A stretch of 44,243 nt of DNA. Origin: Pseudoruegeria sp. SK021. GTDB taxonomy: Bacteria; Pseudomonadota; Alphaproteobacteria; Rhodobacterales; Rhodobacteraceae. The notes under the pieces are model-generated. The model worked only from the letters and a program-made list of their open reading frames with translations. It was not told the DNA's origin and made no database searches. Positions 44,118 to 44,243 of this stretch are shown piece by piece. Positions within the stretch are counted from its first letter, which is position 1. Every line of letters begins with the position of its first letter. Made by a program: the position numbers and the translations under genes. Location: positions 1 through 44,243 of the forward strand of contig NZ_MTBG01000028.1 in assembly GCF_002119405.1 (NCBI RefSeq), given 5' to 3'.

Positions 44118-44243
44118 TGTCAATCACGGTGACATAAGGGGCCATTTACCGGCGCAAATAGGGGCCACGCTCGGGATGTCGGTGGCGCTCTGGCGCGTGT
44201 GCTCACCACATAGCTAACGCGTGCCAGAGCGCGCTGGCCGTAG
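44118..44243. mobile_element. Terminus of a probable IS21-family element (runs off window)
   Basis: From TGTCAATCACGGTGACAT onward the sequence has the features of an IS21-family end: a TG terminus and AGGGGCCA repeated at 44137-44144 and 44160-44167 (23-base period), as in the multiple end repeats of that family. An inverted pair GCGCTCTGGC (44185-44194) and GCCAGAGCGC (44223-44232) follows. No istA or istB coding part is inside the window, so the family call is by end structure only. Confidence 0.6.

Overview
The window looks like a chromosomal segment of an alphaproteobacterium of the Rhodobacteraceae (Roseobacter/Rhodobacter group). The reasons are a CckA-type hybrid kinase, an alphaproteobacterial SOS box (GTTC-N7-GTTC) before recA, a PccR/RamB-like short-chain fatty acid regulator, the order murA - DUF2948 - hisD - UPF0262 - infA - maf - RNase E/G - yacG - tRNA-Phe, and GC-rich coding sequence. 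The species cannot be named from this sequence.

Layout. Bases 1-854 hold no convincing gene. A lone XRE regulator follows (855-2267, +). A minus-strand block runs 9586 to 2303: mgtE, 5-formyl-THF cyclo-ligase, a YmdB-like phosphoesterase, an SLC13 permease, yebC and a secreted VCBS/ASPIC protein. Guanine deaminase and an aldo/keto reductase (9773-12026, +) diverge from mgtE. The zinc regulon lies at 12045-15285: znuA diverges from zur-znuC-znuB, with two Zur-box-like sites in the 81-bp gap. Next, on the minus strand, come the 5-oxoprolinase operon pxpB-pxpC-pxpA, recA, cckA and an rsmB-like rRNA methyltransferase. An RND efflux pair (adaptor and permease) is at 23474-27751. An envelope and lipid stretch (27990-34845) has DUF992, a small membrane protein, an AI-2E/PerM exporter, cardiolipin synthase, an EEP-family hydrolase, a second PLD enzyme and ExoD. 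An AEC transporter and tRNA-Thr(GGT) follow. The block 36532-42516 (+) is tightly packed, with stop/start overlaps at several joints, and carries a 51-codon gene directly before murA.

The right end (after tRNA-Phe at 42596-42670) is accessory DNA. It holds a 3' fragment of a type I restriction subunit (hsdR), then the 3' part of an IS256-family transposase, which is itself cut by what looks like an IS21-family terminus running off the window. This suggests a decayed defence island next to a tRNA gene.

The regulatory signals that read most clearly are the SOS box of recA, a full CtrA consensus (TTAA-N7-TTAAC) before cckA, and the Zur sites. The structure least explained by known features is a family of short 11-bp phased tandem repeats (core RTCGGACTTTY) in three intergenic spots; one copy contains the stop codon of the guanine deaminase gene. 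No CRISPR array, prophage or complete new defence system is visible.
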